Shown: in pieces, positions 41,836 to 52,259 of the stretch
Layout of the letters: every line of letters starts with the position of its first letter
Numbering within the stretch: position 1 is the first letter of the stretch
Source: Drosophila miranda
Taxonomy: Eukaryota > Arthropoda > Insecta > Diptera > Drosophilidae
NCBI RefSeq assembly: GCF_003369915.1
Contig: NC_046673.1
Coordinates: 9,470,001-9,534,000 of the forward strand
Direction of reading: 5' to 3'
DNA: 64,000 nt
Position numbers and translations under genes: made by a program
Notes under the pieces: generated by a model
Told to the model about the DNA's origin: nothing
The model's database searches: none
What the model saw: only the letters and a program-made list of their open reading frames with translations

Positions 41836-44802
41836 TTAGGCACTCTCCTCTACGCGTCGCTCCCTTTCGCATCTTCTCAGATCGCTCTGGATGGCTATTA
41901 GGGTGTTGCTAACGCGCTGCCAGTTCTCGTCGGACTCCGTCATGAACGCCATTAACTCCTCTGGTCGTGGGAAATACTCTGCACTTGAGCGGTACCTCGT
42001 GCAGTGGTAGATCACATGCTCCGGATCCTCGCTCTCATTCGAACACTCAGGACACTCGGGAGTATCCTCGTGTTTGAACCTATGTAGATACTTCCTGTAT
42101 CCTCCGTGACCCGTCAGGAATTGGGTGAGGTGGTAGTTCATCTCTCCGCTTCTCCGCCCTATCCATGACTCAATGTCCGGGATTAGTCTATGGGTCCACC
42201 GTCCATTTGTGGCCGTGTCCCATCTTGCCTGCCATTTTTCTATCGACGCCCGCCTTTCCGACGCACGGATGGTCTCTAGCGATGCATTAGTTCGCATCCC
42301 TGCGCGCGCTTCATATACATGTGTCATCTCGAGCGCTAGTATATCCACCGGTATCATGGCCGCGAGGACCAGGGCTGCGTTATCCGACACCGTCCTATAT
42401 CCAGACACTACTCGAAGAGCGCAGAGCCGATATGGCACTGACATCTTTCTTCTTAGACTCGTGTTGCCGGATAGGGTTGAAGACCACACCGGCGCAGCGT
42501 ACAGTAGGATCGAGGCCACTACTCTCGCCAGGAGTATGCGACGACCTGCCTTGGGTCCACCAATATTGGGGAGCATCCTTGCGAGTGCTGCCTGCATCCG
42601 GGAGGCTTTTTGACTCGCGTACTCGATGTGGGCCCGGCAGTTCAATCGGTTATCCAGCATCACGCCTAGGTACCGGATTGACTCCTGCGACTTAATAGTC
42701 GCATTACCCACGCGAAACGTCGCGTACTCCACCTTCTTCCGACTCGTGATGAGTACAGCCTCCGTTTTGTGGCCAGCCAGGTCCAATCCCGCGTTTTCCA
42801 TCCAGTTGGATACGATCCGGATTGCCTCGTTGGCCGTCGCCTCGACATCTCGGAGCTCTTTGGCTACCACGACCAGGGCGAGATCGTCAGCGAAACCGAC
42901 AAGCGTGCATCCCTGCGGGAGCTGGAGTCTCAGGACGTCGTCGTACATTATGTTCCACAGTAGAGGTCCTAAGACTGATCCCTGTGGAACTCCGGCTGTC
43001 ACCCTGTAGAGCTTTGGTCCCTCCTCCGTCTCGTACCTCAGTACCCTACCCGACAGGTAGCTGGCTATTATCCAAAGCAGGTAGGTGGGAACTCCAATTC
43101 TCCCGAGCGCCTCGTTTATCCGAGACCAGTTCGCTGAGTTAAACGCGTTACGGATATCCAGGGTCACCACCGCGCAGTACTCCTTTGTGCCAAATCTCCA
43201 TCTTATTCCCTCGATCGCTCTGGATGCAATGTCGGTGACTGCCTTGATGGCGTCGACCGTTGATTTGGCCTTCCGGAATCCGTACTGGGACTCCGATAAG
43301 GCCTCCTTCTCCTGGATCACAACTTGCAGTCGGTTGTAGACGATTCTCTCCAGGGTTTTGCCGACCGTATCCAGCAAACATATTGGGCGGTATCCTGATG
43401 GTTCCTCCGGGGACTTATTTCCTTTGGGTAGAAGTAATAGCCGCTGCACTTTCCACTGCTCTGGAAACACTCCTTCCCGTAGGCATTTGTTGAACGTGTC
43501 AACAAATACTTCTGGTCTGGTGGTTGCTCCAAGCTTCAATGCCTTGTTTGGGATACCGTCCGGTCCTGGTGCCTTTTTATCCCCAATTCTCCTGGTAGCC
43601 GCTATCACCTCCTCAACAGAAATCTGTTGCCACAGCTCGGAGTCTTGGCTCGAGACGCTCTCCTCCCTATACGGGTGCTGTGGGAATAGGGCCTCCACGA
43701 TGCTACGAAGCAGGATCGGGCAGGTCACTTCCGGTGTTGACTGGCTCCTTATCCTCTTGGTGACGACCTTATATGCCGTCCCCCAAGGGTTGACGTCCGC
43801 CTCCTCGCATATCTGCCTGAAGCAGGCTGACTTGCTCTCCTTTATGGCACGTTTAAGGGCTCTTTGCGCTGATCGGAGTTCCTCTCCCCTGGTTTCGAAC
43901 TCAGGCCGACCTCGTGCTCTCTGGTAGCGCCTTCTTGCTCGTAGGCAGGCTTTCCTTAGCTGGTTAACCTCCGCATTCCACCAGTAGCAGGGCGCTCCTC
44001 TTTTACAAGGCTTCCTTCTTGGCATTGCCACATCACATACCTCCTCCATGAGCTTCGCCAGTTTCTGAGCCAGGCCCTCTGCCGTTTCTCGCGCAGGGCT
44101 CCAGCTGGCGTTGCGCAGATATTCCGTGAAGGTTTCCACATCCAGGTGGTCGCCCTTCCATTTAGGTCCGGTAATTTTGGCTAGCTGTCTTTTCGTTGCT
44201 GCTCCGCATTCGAAGTGGATCGCCTGGTGGTCGCTGAACGTAAACTCCTCGCTTACTCTCCACGTAGATCCCCTATGGAGTGAGACGCTCATGAAGGTTA
44301 GGTCGATAATGGACCCTCGACCCGCCTTGAAGTAGGTTAGCTTCCTGCCATCGTTTGCGAGTATTACGTCCAAGGACGCAAATTCCTCGAGCAGACACGT
44401 GCCTCTGGCGTTGGTTTCCTTACTGCCCCACTCTACGGACCACGCATTAAAGTCTCCCGCTATTATTACGGGGGCTCTTCCGCGCGCGTCTTCCGCTATA
44501 TGCGCTAGCATACTTTGGAAGCGCGCTAGGTCCAAGCTCGGCGGGGCATAGCAGCTATAGAAGGTTACCTCTCTAAGCCTCGCTCTAACAAATCCTTCGT
44601 TGGCTGCGCATATCTCCTGGGGGTGGATTTGTACGGCCCAGATGGCCGCCTTGCCGCAACTGCTGCTGGTCCAACCGCTTCCTGGTATCGCCCTGAATGG
44701 CTCGCAGATGAGCACGACTTCGGTCTTCCTCTCCCTGACTGCTTGTCTCAGGAGAGACTGAGCAGCTTCGCAATGGTTTCAGTTCAGCTGAGTACACCTC
44801 AT
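41836..44802 (-). CDS. Retrotransposon ORF2 (AP endonuclease and reverse transcriptase) with early stop
   Basis: Encodes an apurinic-type endonuclease (GDFNAWSVEWGS, then SIIDLTF and SDHQAIHFE), a reverse transcriptase (AGVPQGSVLGPLLWN and the catalytic FADDLALVV), and a C-terminal CCHC finger (CPEC...DPEHVIYHC). There is no RNase H, as in R1-clade elements. The frame from ATG 44802 is interrupted by TGA at codon 8 (44779-44781) and is then open for about 980 codons to TAA 41836-41838. So the copy is young but probably disabled, unless translation restarts downstream. Confidence 0.88.
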
Positions 44803-46094
44803 GCTGATCTTTTAGTCAGGGCGTTCCTAAACTGGGGGCATCTACCGCTGCCGGCCACGTGCTTCCAGTCTGCGCTCGTTCTCTTGCAGAGCATGCACTG
44901 TGGTTCCAGGCTACAGTCCTTTGCCAGGTGGTTCTCCTTTCCACATCTTCTACACAGCTTGGACCTATCTACTTTGCTACTGCACTGTCGTGCCATATGC
45001 CCAAACTCGAGACATCTGAAGCATTTGGTGACGCTGATTCGCTCACGCAGTCTGCATCTTACCCAGCCTACTTTTAGGACTCCTATTTTCAGAGCCTTTT
45101 GAGCGCTCTCCGCTGGCAGCCTGATTGTGGCCGTCTGGGTTCCGCCGTATGCCTTTCTCAGCTGGATGTCATCCGCAGACAGCTCCGCCAATTCCACCTG
45201 GCTTCTCAGAGCCTCGCATATATCCTCCGTGGTGGTTATTTCGTCCAGGTCCTTGCACTCTACGGTCACCCGGTGCGACAGGCTACGGACTTCTGCGTGC
45301 TCCTTCAGCGTATTGGCTACCAGGCTTTTAAACGTCTCCGTCTCCTCTCCCGACTTGTTGAGCTGTAGAAGTAGCTCTCCTTTTTGGGTCCTCCTGATCC
45401 TGGCGACCGCATCACCGAGTCCACGCAGGGTTTCGTCCGTCCTAACCTTGCGCAGTATCTCTGCATAGGTCTTTTCACCTTTGGTGGCAATGACGATGGC
45501 GTCTGGTCGCGTCTTGTCCGCGAGCGCTCCAGTCGGCTTTTGCGGCCTCTTCCTTCTGCGCCGGTTGGTCACCGTCAGAAATGGGGTCTCCTCCGGCTCC
45601 TTTCTCTCCCTTTCAGCGTGGGCGTCCTTTTCAACTGCTACTCCTGGTGTGGTCTGGACCTCGACCGCTGCCTTGGTCCTCTTTGTCCGGGGTGTTGGTG
45701 CACCTGCAGCCTGTTTCCTCTTAGGCTCCGGGAGAGGTCTGAAAATCGGTGACGTCTGAGAGGACTGGTGGGTCCTGATCACCGCCTTAGCTTCTTCGTC
45801 GTGCTGCTGGATAGCAACCAGCTCATACAGCACCCTTATGCTCTCGATCGAGTCCCGCATGGGTTGGTGTATGGATCGCCTCTTGCCATCCTCGAGCATC
45901 TCCACTAGCTGCGTGATCTCTCGTCCTAGATCGCGCAGCGCTGTGCTGCCCTGAGCTTTTTGGTGCTGCTCCGGGCCAGGGAGGGCCGGCAGCGGGGCGT
46001 CGGTCCGCTCACCAGTTGGCGTTCTCGCCATTTTTTTGCTTTTATTGAAGCCTTCCGAGTCGTTCGTCGTTATGGGTGTGATACTTTTACTCAT
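44799..46094 (-). CDS. Retrotransposon ORF1 (Gag-like, CCHC zinc knuckles)
   Basis: 431 residues from ATG 46094 (MSKSITPITTNDSEG) to TGA 44799-44801. The frame is open further upstream, but no earlier ATG exists in it. The N-terminal half is charged and proline-rich. A central region resembles the RNA-recognition-like part of R1 and jockey ORF1 proteins. The C-terminus has zinc knuckles: CFRCLEFGHMARQC, CRRCGKENHLAKDC, and a third CMLC...H...C. It would form ribonucleoprotein with the element RNA. The stop overlaps the ORF2 start (ATGA), the usual R1-clade arrangement for coupled translation. Confidence 0.88.
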   Translation of the reverse strand: MSKSITPITTNDSEGFNKSKKMARTPTGERTDAPLPALPGPEQHQKAQGSTALRDLGREITQLVEMLEDGKRRSIHQPMRDSIESIRVLYELVAIQQHDEEAKAVIRTHQSSQTSPIFRPLPEPKRKQAAGAPTPRTKRTKAAVEVQTTPGVAVEKDAHAERERKEPEETPFLTVTNRRRRKRPQKPTGALADKTRPDAIVIATKGEKTYAEILRKVRTDETLRGLGDAVARIRRTQKGELLLQLNKSGEETETFKSLVANTLKEHAEVRSLSHRVTVECKDLDEITTTEDICEALRSQVELAELSADDIQLRKAYGGTQTATIRLPAESAQKALKIGVLKVGWVRCRLRERISVTKCFRCLEFGHMARQCSSKVDRSKLCRRCGKENHLAKDCSLEPQCMLCKRTSADWKHVAGSGRCPQFRNALTKRSA

Positions 46095-46680
46095 TTTGTT
46101 GGGTCCCAACTCGTAAGCCGTTGTCCTTGTCTGTTGTACAGTCGCGTTATGATCCCATGGTTGTCTATGCAAGCAGGGAGGCCATGCGAGGGTTGACTCC
46201 CGCCCTTATGGGGTCGGGAGTTCAGAGCCGGATCCGCGCTAGTCAGGAGTGACTCAACTGAGCCTGTACGTCCAATTTAATGGCTACGGAACAAGGAGCG
46301 TGCTTAGAGATTTGCCAATTTTTCACGGGACGGGGGCAGAAGCAGCATTAACCTAGCAGCCATTTCGGCGGGGTTTCATTCCGCGTACTAAAGTGCTAGA
46401 ATGCTGGCTTCCGTCAACCCTGGGGTCATCAATCCAAAAAAGGGGGGTCCAGTTCCTATCCTAAGACTTTACTGGTCTCCGTCTTAGTCGCCTTCTCGTA
46501 TTAGCTAGGTGTTTCACAAGTGTGTTAGACCTATCCGGGGGATACCTGGCATGTGCCGGCGGTTACGAGTTGCTTTAGTGCTCTTTAGAGGGAGCAGAAC
46601 ATCCCCGTGTCTTCTTAGTCGCCTCATACGACAAGCTGTGACATGCTGTGGTGGTATTCTACTGCCCGCTCACCACACGG
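46095..46680 (-). other. 5' UTR of the retrotransposon
   Basis: Noncoding. Includes a GAGGCGACTAAG-like block near 46615-46630 on the minus strand and a terminal 7-bp inverted repeat with a 17-base loop. I could not fold a complete HDV-like ribozyme from it. Confidence 0.5.

Positions 46681-46728
<48 letters not shown>
46681..46728 (+). repeat. (GT)n microsatellite flanking the retrotransposon
   Basis: GTGAGTGTGTGT and on for about 48 bases. It is the 5' target flank of the element; the matching run is at 41623-41640. Confidence 0.9.
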
Positions 46729-46731
<3 letters not shown>

Positions 46732-46842
46732 ATCAAAGAAGTCATTAATTAGACTCTAATTATTCGGGAGATATTGAAAGCGAAGCTGTTAAATATTCAA
46801 ACAAAAAGCTACAAGTCTGATCCTCCAATTTTGCAGAACGCT

Positions 46843-49800
46843 ATGAGCTCGCACGACGACATTCCCGGAACGTCGAATGGCAGAAAGTCGCGCTCAAAGC
46901 GACGCGACAAATGGCATTCCCGCAGCAGAAACTCCAGCAGCGGAACCATGCCGTCGCCATCGGGAAACTTTGGTCGGCGCCCCGAGAACAGACCCAGTAA
47001 TGGCGTCAATGGTTCCAGAATGGTGGATCGCGTGCTGGTGGCCAATGCTTTTGCTGCGGAAATGTCCGCAAACGAATCCAACAGCAGCCCAAACAGTGAA
47101 TACAATGTGTATGGCCCCTTGAAGCTGGCCAAAGGTAAGGGGCTGGAAATATTATCAACTCCAATATCCAGATTCTAATTGCTTTCGCCTCCTCTTTGGC
47201 CCCCTCCCAAAACACAGAAAACAATGATAAGAAGCACAAAAAGAAGAATAAAAAGTCGAAAGAAGACCGCAAACCGACAAATGCCGGATTGAAGGGATAT
47301 TCCGGAACAAATCCTTCCCTATCTTATATGCAGCAAGGAATGTTAGATGACTCCGAAGAGGAAACGCGGGCAAGTAGCACCTGACTAGAGATACGTTTTC
47401 GAATTCGTAGAGAGGGTGTTCTTTTTGGTTGGCTCTCTCTATATTCTTTCTCTCTCTCTCTCTCTCTCTCTCTATACCTCTATCTATAATCCACTACAAC
47501 AGTCGCCAGCTGAGATCAGGGCCCTTTGCACGAGTGGTCTGAGGGTATTCCCCCGTGAACAACAGACAGAATCAACGGCAAAATCAGCAGCACAGGCCGT
47601 TGCTGGTGCTCCAGCTGATCCCGCTAGTCTGGACACTCCGATGTCAACATCACCATCACCATCCTCCCGCACGGAGAAGACCCATCCTTCCGTCCAACTA
47701 ACAACAACAGCAACAAAAACTACATCAACAACAACAACTTCCTCCTGTCCTAATATAACCACTCCAGTATCGTCCGCATCAACAGTAAGACCAGTAACAC
47801 CATTAACGACCCCTCCGACTCCGACGACTCCTCTCAGCCCAACATTTTCACCAACGGCACCTGCCAACAACAACAGCAACCACTCTTTGGAGAACATCTC
47901 AAACAACTCGTCTGTGGCTTCAAGCACAAGCATAAGCGAACCAGAACCACCACCACCAACAACAACAGCAACTGCAAGTCAGCAGCAGCAAACACCAACA
48001 GATTTAGACAAGAAGGTGGTGAAAAACAATTAAAATTCAAATAAAACAAAACAAAGCAATAAGAGATAAGAAATATAACTACTAACAAATAATTAATGCC
48101 TACTGATATCGTTGTAGACACGCAGACCAGACAAAACCACACACTAACCTTTGACATTCTCTTCCACTCCTCTTGTCCCCACTAGGATGAGGCGGTGATT
48201 TCTGCTGGCACGGCTCCGGTGTCTCGCTCCGGTTCCTCGAATCCTTTTTCACGAAAACGCCCAGGGTCGTCAATCAAAACTAAGGACCACGACGATCTTT
48301 CAAAAAACAAGAAGAGGAATCGTGGGCCACCACCAAGACTCATCTGCGCGGATGACGACGATCCAGAGGAAGTGATGCCACCCGCGACGACCAATCGACG
48401 CAAGAGTGTTTACTCGGAGTCAGGCAAAAGGGTAAAGCCAAATATTATCGACGAGCTCTATCGCGTGCCGTTCAAATATGGCTGGACGCGTGAGGTGGTA
48501 ATTCCAAGCCCTTCCACCAACAGCTCGAATCACATATTCTACACATCGCCCTCAGGCAAGAAGTGCCGAAAAATTAGTGAAATTATACCAATGCTGGAGG
48601 GGGAACTCACCAAAGAAAATTTTCTCTTCGGGACGCATATCCTGGGTGCCGAAGCCCAGTACGAGACGATCCGCCAGGCCTTGAATCGTGAAGAGCACCT
48701 TGCCGCGTTAAAGGAGCGCCACAAAACCGACAAAACAAAGGCTAAACAGAAACGTCGTCAGACGATCGGAGCCGAGTCCCATTCGGTTCTCCAGGCAGAA
48801 GCTGGCACAGCGGCGTTTGGCAAACGTCTCAAATCGATCGACGATTTGCTGTCGATGGCAGACGAATCTATGACACGTCTGGCACTCGAACCTGTGAAAA
48901 TACTGGCAGCCAAAGTGGTGGAAGCCCCTGTAATGGGCAAACACGTACCCAAGCCCAAGTTGCCGAAGGGCGCCAGCTCTGTCCCTGAGAGTTGGACCGC
49001 CACCATGGCCGTCAAGGGGAATGCGCGCCTCCTTGCCGCCGCCATAAATGGGAACGCCAGAGCTGCTGCATCTTCGACCGTAACCAGCAGTTCATGGTAA
49101 GCATGTCCCTTACCCTGTGCATTCCTGATTTAATTCTGACCTTAATCCTTTACTCTGTAGCGCCGCCCCAGTGCGCCAGGAAACGCGCGAGACCTGTGGA
49201 TTCTGCCTAAAGCTAATCGAGGGGAGCGTCTGCCAGGTCAGTGTTTGTGTTTCACATTTTGTGTGTACTGTCACATATATCGCACGATTTTATAATTGCA
49301 GAGCTGCGTGCAGTCGGCGGAGGGAGTGGATGCTGTTCCCCTGATGGGTGCATACGGGGAGCTACAGGACGGCGAGGGGGAAAGCGAGAAGAGCTACCAG
49401 GCGGGCACTGTTAGCAATGGGCTGGACGACATAAAAGTGCTCGAGCCGCCTGGCGAGATGCCGCCGGCGGAGCTACTCAGCACAGACACAACCCCATCCC
49501 CTACGCCCATTAATTTGTACACGCACCAAGAAGTCGTGGTCATCAGCGGTCAGAAGGCGATTTCCGCCGTTGCAGAGCCGGCTATGACAAGCCAACAAAA
49601 AGTGTGAGTCTTTGGGCACTTAGGCACTTGGAACCTTGAGACCTTGAGACCTTGAGGTCTGATTAGATTAGTGGTTGATGCCTTCGCATACCCGTTTTCT
49701 TCCTTAACAGTCCACTAATAAATTTTTGTCATTGTTTTTGCCCTATCCCCAAACCAGACTTGTCCCAAATCCGCCGGACTTGACTAGTTACTATGAAGTC

Positions 49801-51176
49801 TACGATAAACGGATTGCTGCACCCAAGCAATCGTCTCCACCCGATAATCCGTGGGAGCAGATGTTTGGAAGCGGCTTCAATTGCCGGTACTTAACCAGCA
49901 TAATGCAGACACTAAACCAGCAGGTAATTACCAAAAGAATCTAAAGAAAGGCAGGCTCCAACCGAACCGAACCGAATCGAATCAATGTATCTTTCAGGAA
50001 AGGGCCAATTGCTCGGAAGTGTCCAAGCTGTGGCACTTGTGCTCCCGTGACGCTGAAGTATGGAAATCAGTTTCGCTTCGCGACACAAAGGTCAACAATT
50101 GGCCAGCTTTGGTGCGTGAGATGGCACGCAACGGCACACGCGATCTGGACATGATGGGCGCGATCATACCCACTAGCGGTACCCTCGTCGCTGGGGACAT
50201 GCGCGTGCTGACGGATATGCGCTCGCTGCGCACCGATCATATGAAAGCTGACTTCCTGCACCAGATCTTCCGTAGCTTGCCTCAACTTGAGAAGCTGATG
50301 TGCACTTGCGTCAGCTCGGGCCTCAACATGACCGACATCGATAAGATCGAAAACCTGAAGGAGCTGCGCGTTCGCATGACCGATACGAAGGCATCGATCA
50401 CCGGTCTGCCCCTCGTAGGCAAACTGACGCACCTGCGCGCCCTGGGCCTGCGCGGCGTTAAGAATTTGGGTAGCTTGCTGTTTCTAAAGGATCTACCCAA
50501 TCTGGAGACTCTGATTCTGGGCTACTGCCAGAGCATGCACCGCCTCCAGCTGGGCAACGAGGTGCTCCCGACACACACGAAATTGCAGACGTTCCGCATA
50601 GAAACGGACCAAAGGAAGAAGACTTTGTTCCCAGTCGACGAGATCATGAGGGGACTCGCCCAAGCCGGGGGCGTCCGTCGCCTCGAGCTGGTCAACGTGG
50701 ATTTGGACGGAAACTTTAGCGATCTGCTGTCCAAGTGTCCCACGGTGGAAGAGCTGCTGCTGATCCCCAAATGCCAGACCAACTCGGCACTCATGATGCG
50801 CGCCGTAATGGATATCAGCAAAAATGGAAATCAGCTAAAGCTCTTTAAATTGGTGCTCGTCACCCAGCTGCTCACCGCAACGAGCGCCTTGGTCGGTAAT
50901 CCCGATGTGCCCATGGTCCCCGTAGTCCGTCCTGTGCCCGGTATACCGCTCAACGATCCCTTGAACATCTGCTCGGATGAATGTCATCAGCAGGGGCATT
51001 CCATGTGTGTGGCCGTTTTGCCCTTCGAACGTTTGAAAGTTATAATGGCAGAGATGATGCCGTATTCGTCTCTGTCTGTAGTCACCACGGCCATGGTGGA
51101 CACACCTTCAATCCAGCTTGAGCGTCTTCCTCCCGATGCGGCGGTCCCGACACCAATAATGATCCTGAACTTTTGA
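46843..51176 (+). CDS. MBD-like and F-box/LRR chromatin-associated protein (uncharacterised)
   Basis: Eight coding exons: 46843-47134, 47218-47373, 47510-48015, 48186-49096, 49161-49236, 49302-49603, 49758-49923 and 49998-51176. They give about 1195 residues with all phases consistent. An acceptor (TTTTGCAG) 7 bp before the ATG implies an upstream noncoding exon. The N-terminus is basic and Ser/Arg-rich, followed by a Thr/Pro/Ser-rich tract. An MBD-like domain lies at about residues 403-470 (YRVPFKYGWTREVV, then YTSPSGKKCRKISEIIPML). A CGFC-x9-CQSC metal-finger spans the exon 5/6 junction. An F-box-like helix (SEVSKLWHLCSRDAEVWKSV) and leucine-rich repeats (for example LPNLETLILGYC) fill the last 400 residues. 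Uncertain points: the third exon start (47510 preferred over 47503 for phase) and end (47784 is an alternative in-phase donor). The second exon may be skippable. I do not recognise a named gene. Confidence 0.8.
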
Positions 51177-52259
51177 GCCAAACAAAATAATATCCTGTCA
51201 TTTCTTACCCAGGACAACCCCTCCCCAACCCACCAAACCAACGGAATACACCTTCATCAGAGAAAGTCAAGACTGAGTCTTTGAGAGCCATCACAAACAC
51301 ACGGATAAACACAAGTTAAAGAGTTAAACAATTAAGCTATGAAAGTATTAGGACGCTTTATTTTACGTTATCGTATTTCATGTATCGTAGCTGCCAAGTG
51401 GCTACAAATGGAAATGATTTTGTTTATTTTGATTTTTGCATTACATTTTGGATTAACTTAGTTTAAGGCGCGTTTCAAACGTCGCACTGAACGCGGCACT
51501 GAAGTGAAAGAATTAACTGATGACCACACCACGAAACCCGTATATACATGCTCGTATATACACCAGAGAAGAAAGTGTAGTCGTTTAGTTTAGATATAAC
51601 TATTACTATTACTGTTTCAATTTAATTCGATGTGTAGTACTCCTACCCACTACAATGAAAAGATATTTTTTTTTTATTTTTTTTTTTGCTATTACGATTG
51701 ATGGCCGCATAGAAGTTCACTAAACTGAAAGATAATCAAAAGGGGCTTGGCATTCCAAAGGAAACATGCCAGCCGTGGAAGAGACGTTTGACTGGAATCG
51801 AACAAAACAATAGACTATATTCAATCGTATAGACTTTGATTTTGTAGTGTTAAGCCCTTCAGTCTGTTAATTAATTTCAAGGACAGCCGCAGCACAGCCA
51901 TATCTGGACTGCATATCTGCACTGCGACTTGCTGGCTGACCTTTGAGCACGAATATATTACCATTAAAATCTGTGTGAGTTTCTCCGAACTACAACTGTG
52001 TTTAACTGGGTTTCGGGACCGACAATGGGACAATGGGACAATGGAGCTTTCCAGAGAGACCAACAGATCCACGAGATAAAGGCCATGACTCCCTCACAGA
52101 TTGGCATCGCGTAAATTTCATTGGTCTATGATAAAAACTATTCTGTTTGGGGTTTATTTAAAATCGTACTTTCCCCTGGCTGGAGTTTTTGGTGGTGATT
52201 CCATTCCATATTCGTTTGGCTTTCGAAATTTGGAAGAAAAACTACAAAATTTAAATGGA
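51177..52259. other. 3' UTR and intergenic space between convergent genes
   Basis: Follows the stop of the MBD/LRR gene and precedes the stop of the minus-strand FPGS-like gene. AT-rich. No coding frame recognised. Confidence 0.55.

Larger units (their letters stand above)
41641..46680 (-). mobile_element. R1-clade non-LTR retrotransposon, Waldo-like, nearly full length
   Basis: A two-ORF LINE of about 5.0 kb on the minus strand. The 5' UTR is about 46095-46680, ORF1 44799-46094, ORF2 41836-44802, followed by a 3' UTR and a 15-base poly-A (T run at 41641-41655 on the plus strand). It sits inside a (GT)n microsatellite: 41623-41640 on one side and 46681-46728 on the other. Waldo elements of the R1 clade are known to target (ACAY)n repeats, so the target and the ORF layout agree. 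The 5' end carries an inverted repeat (TGTGGTG at 46647-46653, CACCACA at 46671-46677). Confidence 0.85.

Noticed and set aside
46640..46680. HDV-like self-cleaving ribozyme at the 5' end of the retrotransposon
   Set aside because: A 7-bp stem is present, but I could not place the remaining helices and catalytic core by eye.
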